Positions 60,577 through 64,000 of a DNA stretch of 64,000 nucleotides are shown in pieces. The position numbers and the translations under genes were made by a program. The DNA comes from CALFML01 sp044222245 (lineage in GTDB: Bacteria > Myxococcota_A > Polyangia > Palsa-1104 > JAEUJZ01), in NCBI GenBank assembly GCA_044222245.1, contig JBGANQ010000026.1:30941-94940 (forward strand), given 5' to 3'. The notes under the pieces were generated by a model. That model saw nothing but the letters and a program-made list of their open reading frames with translations. It did no database searches and was not told where the DNA came from. Numbering within the stretch: the stretch's first letter is position 1; every line of letters begins with the position of its first letter.

Positions 60577-60948
60577 TCACGCCGCCGGACCGCCCCGCGA
60601 CGGAGTCCGCGGTCCATAGCGCCGACAGATCTCCAGGAACTCGCTTAGCGCGTGCTGGAAATCCAGCCGCGCCGCGTCGGCCTTGGCGACAATGACCAGC
60701 TGCAGCCCTGGCGGCAGGCGGTCTTTGTTCTGGCGAAAGACCTCACGCAAAAGACGCTTCACGCGAGCTCGCACCACCGCCCCGCCCACGCGCTTGGAGA
60801 CGGTGATCCCAAGACGCAGCGGAGCGCCGTCGTCAAAGATGGTGAACGCGATCAAGCTGGGCGTAAATAGCTTGCGCCCCTGGGTCTGGATGCCAACGTA
60901 TTCGGCGCGCTTGCGGATTCGCTCCGCCTTGGGCAAACAGAAACCCAT
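60577..60948 (-). CDS. rnpA: Ribonuclease P protein component
   Basis: A 123-aa RnpA, which binds the RNase P RNA for tRNA 5' processing. RKRAEYVGIQTQGRKL, RLGITVSKRVGGAVVRARVKRLLREVFR (the RNR signature region, split here at VVRARVKR) and LQLVIVAKADAA are characteristic. The signature Arg-Asn is altered to Arg-Ala in VRARVKR, a variation seen occasionally. ATG 60948 has no strong ribosome site; translation may depend on the upstream rpmH. Located 123 bases after rpmH. Confidence 0.92.
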   Translation of the reverse strand: MGFCLPKAERIRKRAEYVGIQTQGRKLFTPSLIAFTIFDDGAPLRLGITVSKRVGGAVVRARVKRLLREVFRQNKDRLPPGLQLVIVAKADAARLDFQHALSEFLEICRRYGPRTPSRGGPAA

Positions 60949-61071
60949 CGAGTGTCAAGCAACCATCTAATAATCCAGCGGCAGTCCGGCAACGATTAGA
61001 TGCGACGCGCAGCGAAATATCTTTGAGCAGGCCTGCGCCAAGCTTGAGCGCAGGCTGGCAGGAGCGGCGGC

Positions 61072-61221
61072 CTACTTGGCAGCGACTTTTACGGTCAGAC
61101 GGGCCCGTCCCTTGCGACGGCGGCGGGAGAGAACGACTCGGCCGCCACGGGTCGCCATGCGGGCGCGAAAGCCGTGGGTGCGCTTACGGCGAGTGTTGTG
61201 CGGTTGATATGTGCGCTTCAC
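61072..61221 (-). CDS. rpmH: 50S ribosomal protein L34
   Basis: A 49-aa protein starting at GTG 61221 with AAGGAG six bases upstream. It reads VKRTYQPHNTRRKRTHGF, then RARMATRGGRVVLSRRRRKG, and ends LTVKVAAK, the invariant L34 pattern. Its GTG start and small size make it easy to overlook. First gene of the rpmH-rnpA-yidD-yidC-mnmE set. Confidence 0.96.
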   Translation of the reverse strand: MKRTYQPHNTRRKRTHGFRARMATRGGRVVLSRRRRKGRARLTVKVAAK

Positions 61222-61302
61222 AGCGGTCTCCTTCGGTCAATTATCGACGTGGCTCGTCGAAGCAAAAGTGCAAGCGGGATGGTAAAGAGAGAAGACTTGC
61301 TT

Positions 61303-61330
61303 GGTAACAGCTTTTTCCCTGTGCTGTCAA
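61303..61330 (-). promoter_or_regulatory. Possible rpmH promoter
   Basis: TTGACA on the minus strand (61330-61325) with a weak TTACCA 17 bases downstream (61307-61302). The -35 box is perfect but the -10 box is poor, so this is a candidate only. Confidence 0.35.
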
Positions 61331-61380
61331 GATCTTAACCGCCGCTGCGGCCGACGCAGGTGTGTTACGCTGTGAGTGCG

Positions 61381-61935
61381 ATGTCGACTACGGTCTTTGG
61401 CACTCGGGCTGGGCTGGGTGATGGGGCGCGGCCCCGGCTCGGGGCGACCCTGCCGCGATGCGCTGCCGGCCCTTGCCCGAGGAGCATCGGCGCGTCGAAA
61501 GCCCCGCGGCGCCACGCGCGGGTCCTGCCGGGCCTGCTGTTGGCCCTGGCCCTCGGGGCAGCTGGCTGCGACGAGCCGACCGCCGATCTGCGCAGCAGCG
61601 TCGAGCTCTTTACCGCCGAGCGCGGTGAGGTCGCCGAGCGGGCCTACCAGCGCATCGCCCGCCACGGGCGCACCGCCCTGCCCTACCTGGAGGCGGCGCT
61701 GCACCGGGTCGACCCACCGGGCCGGCGCAGCGTGGTGACCGCCCTGCGCCGCCTGGCGCTGCCCGAGTCGGCCGCCCTGCTGGCGCACATCGCGGCTTTC
61801 GATGCCGACCCGACAGTTCGCGCCGCGGCCTATCGCACCCTGGAGTCGTGGGCCGCGAACAGTCGACCCACGGCAGTCGCGCTGGCGGCTCGCGCAGCCC
61901 TGCAGCAGGTAGACCAGGCGCGCAGCCCGCCCTGA
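61381..61935 (+). CDS. Lipoprotein with HEAT-like repeats
   Basis: A 184-aa predicted lipoprotein: after a long N-region (about 45 residues) there is the hydrophobic VLPGLLLALALGAAGC with lipidated Cys63. The mature part has helical pairs: VAERAYQRIARHGRTALPYLEAAL, split by a turn, then RSVVTALRRLALPESAALLAHIA, and PTVRAAAYRTLESWA, typical of HEAT or ARM-like protein-binding repeats. The start is uncertain, as no methionine lies closer to the lipobox. Divergent from rpmH, with 160 bases between them. Function unknown. Confidence 0.68.
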   Translation: MSTTVFGTRAGLGDGARPRLGATLPRCAAGPCPRSIGASKAPRRHARVLPGLLLALALGAAGCDEPTADLRSSVELFTAERGEVAERAYQRIARHGRTALPYLEAALHRVDPPGRRSVVTALRRLALPESAALLAHIAAFDADPTVRAAAYRTLESWAANSRPTAVALAARAALQQVDQARSPP

Positions 61936-62002
61936 CGCCCCTGCAAGGTATCGACCTGCGGGGCCGGCGGCAGCAGTCGCCGCCGCCAGGCGAGGTCTCA
62001 AT

Positions 62003-62845
62003 TTAGAAAGTGTCGCGCGGAGCGCCGTCGGGAGGATGGTGGCCGGTGACCACCCTGCCCTCGCCGCGCCCCTTGCGCGAGTCGGAGCTCGCCGCCACAT
62101 CATTGGCGATGTGGATAAGGACCACCGTGATGTTGTCATCGCCGCCGCGCGAGTTGGCCAGGTCGACCAGCAGCTGCGGCACCTCGCGGTACAGGTGCTG
62201 GCCGAGGATCTCGGCGAACTCGCTCTCTTCCAGGTAGTTGGACAGCCCATCGCTGCACAGCAGCAGGCAGTCGCCGGCCTGGATCGGGCAGATCGTGCCA
62301 TCGACCTGCACCTCGCGCTCAAAGCCGACCGAGCGGGTGATGATGTGGCGGAAGCGCGACTCCTTGGCCTCCTGCTCGGTAAGCAGGCCGGCCTTGACCT
62401 GCTCGGCGACCCACGAGTGATCGACGGTGACCTGCTGGACGCGGCCGTCGCGATACAGGTAGGCCCGCGAGTCGCCGACGTGAGCGATGTAGGCGCGCAT
62501 CCCGTGGAACAGCACCGCGGTGAGGGTCGTGCCCATGCCCGCCAGGTCCGGATCGCTCTGCGCCGCATCGAAGATCGCCGCCCCGGTGACGAACATCGCC
62601 CGCTGCAGGTGGCCTAGGACCTCGTCGCGAGTCGCCGACTTGCGCGGCGGGACCAGGGCATCGCGCAGGCGATCGACGGCCATCCGGCTCGCCTTCTCAC
62701 CGGCGCGGTGGCCGCCCATGCCGTCAGCGACGGCGAAAAGCCCAACGCTGCCGGCGATGAGGAAGCTATCTTCGTTGTGCTGCCGCTTGCGGCCGACATC
62801 GGACAGAGCGTACGGAATAAGACGCATGATTAGGACCATTATCAT
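62003..62845 (-). CDS. PP2C-family serine/threonine phosphatase
   Basis: A 280-aa cytoplasmic phosphatase. SDVGRKRQHNEDSFLIA, VGLFAVADGMGGHRAGEKAS (metal-binding DGMGG), TTLTAVLFHGMRAYIAHVGDSRAYLYRDG, split into segments of the fold, LLLCSDGLSNYLEE and RGGDDNITVVLIHI contain all PP2C metal aspartates. Members oppose serine/threonine kinases, which are abundant in myxobacteria. ATG 62845 has GGAGG ten bases upstream; ATG 62827, giving MRLIPYALSDVG, is an equally usual N-terminus. The C-terminal 25 residues are charged and disordered. Divergent from ruvB. Confidence 0.9.
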   Translation of the reverse strand: MIMVLIMRLIPYALSDVGRKRQHNEDSFLIAGSVGLFAVADGMGGHRAGEKASRMAVDRLRDALVPPRKSATRDEVLGHLQRAMFVTGAAIFDAAQSDPDLAGMGTTLTAVLFHGMRAYIAHVGDSRAYLYRDGRVQQVTVDHSWVAEQVKAGLLTEQEAKESRFRHIITRSVGFEREVQVDGTICPIQAGDCLLLCSDGLSNYLEESEFAEILGQHLYREVPQLLVDLANSRGGDDNITVVLIHIANDVAASSDSRKGRGEGRVVTGHHPPDGAPRDTF

Positions 62846-62926
62846 GGGCGCGGGGCCTCCGCGTCTGCCAAAACCGTAGCGGCGGCAGTGCTGCGCGATC
62901 GCCGAAGCTGTGGCACGATGCCGCAC

Positions 62927-64000
<1,074 letters not shown>

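Noticed and set aside
62110..62118. Perfect DnaA box TGTGGATAA (TTATCCACA on the minus strand)
   Set aside because: It is a single copy inside the PP2C coding sequence with no AT-rich unwinding region or second box; chance is enough to explain it.

Overview
The window is a high-GC chromosomal segment from a Gram-negative bacterium, most likely a member of the Myxococcota or a related former deltaproteobacterium. The evidence is the strong G/C bias at third codon positions, many proline-rich and cysteine-rich lipoproteins, an FHA-GGDEF protein, and a perfect 16-bp parS palindrome of the form known from Myxococcus. The right end carries the conserved origin-proximal block rpmH-rnpA-yidD-yidC-mnmE (minus strand), with parS just beyond mnmE. 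The segment therefore probably lies near the chromosome origin, although no dnaA or oriC is visible.

Layout. 1-5.8 kb: a 24-bp minisatellite, a GT4 glycosyltransferase, a peptidoglycan amidase, a GH31 lipoprotein glycosidase and a MarC membrane protein. 6.1-11 kb (all minus): a helix-hairpin-helix protein, a small conserved protein, two lipoproteins built from a repeated six-cysteine module, a fatty-acid-hydroxylase-type membrane protein and a double-psi beta-barrel protein. 11.6-25.9 kb (all plus): a minisatellite, a condensation-type acyltransferase, then a tightly coupled operon holding all six enzymes for CMP-pseudaminic acid (pseB, C, F, G, I, H) with a methyltransferase, a GT-B-like protein, a multidomain GT2/GT4 protein and a sugar epimerase. 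25.9-36.9 kb: a surface-polysaccharide region with a WsaF-like transferase, another GT, three methyltransferases, a GT2 protein, rmlA, rmlC and a broken GT2 gene. rmlB and rmlD are not in the window.

37-56.9 kb: mixed housekeeping and accessory genes. These include an unknown 451-aa protein, an alpha/beta-hydrolase-like lipoprotein, a PDZ lipoprotein, an SGNH hydrolase, a glutaredoxin-like protein, a TPMT-like methyltransferase, an acyl-CoA dehydrogenase, an RRM protein, a 2Fe-2S ferredoxin, FHA-GGDEF, a sulfatase-superfamily protein, a POT peptide transporter, a class II aldolase, and an SDR/TetR pair with a palindromic operator. 56.9-64 kb: parS, a disrupted mnmE, yidC, yidD, rnpA, rpmH, a HEAT-type lipoprotein, a PP2C phosphatase and ruvB (running off the right edge).

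The clearest biological theme is a surface glycan combining pseudaminic acid with deoxyhexoses. The sugar nucleotides are made by the Pse and Rml enzymes, and the local glycosyltransferases and methyltransferases would assemble and decorate the chains. The least explained element is the nine-copy cysteine module shared by two adjacent lipoproteins. The window is also unusually rich in tandem duplications of unrelated unit sequences (24, 14, 18/21, 44/47, 105, 111, 192 and 17 bp). Two genes (mnmE and a GT2) look disrupted by internal deletions of roughly 70-85 nt, which could be genuine slippage events or assembly errors. No tRNA, rRNA, CRISPR array, transposase or phage gene was found.
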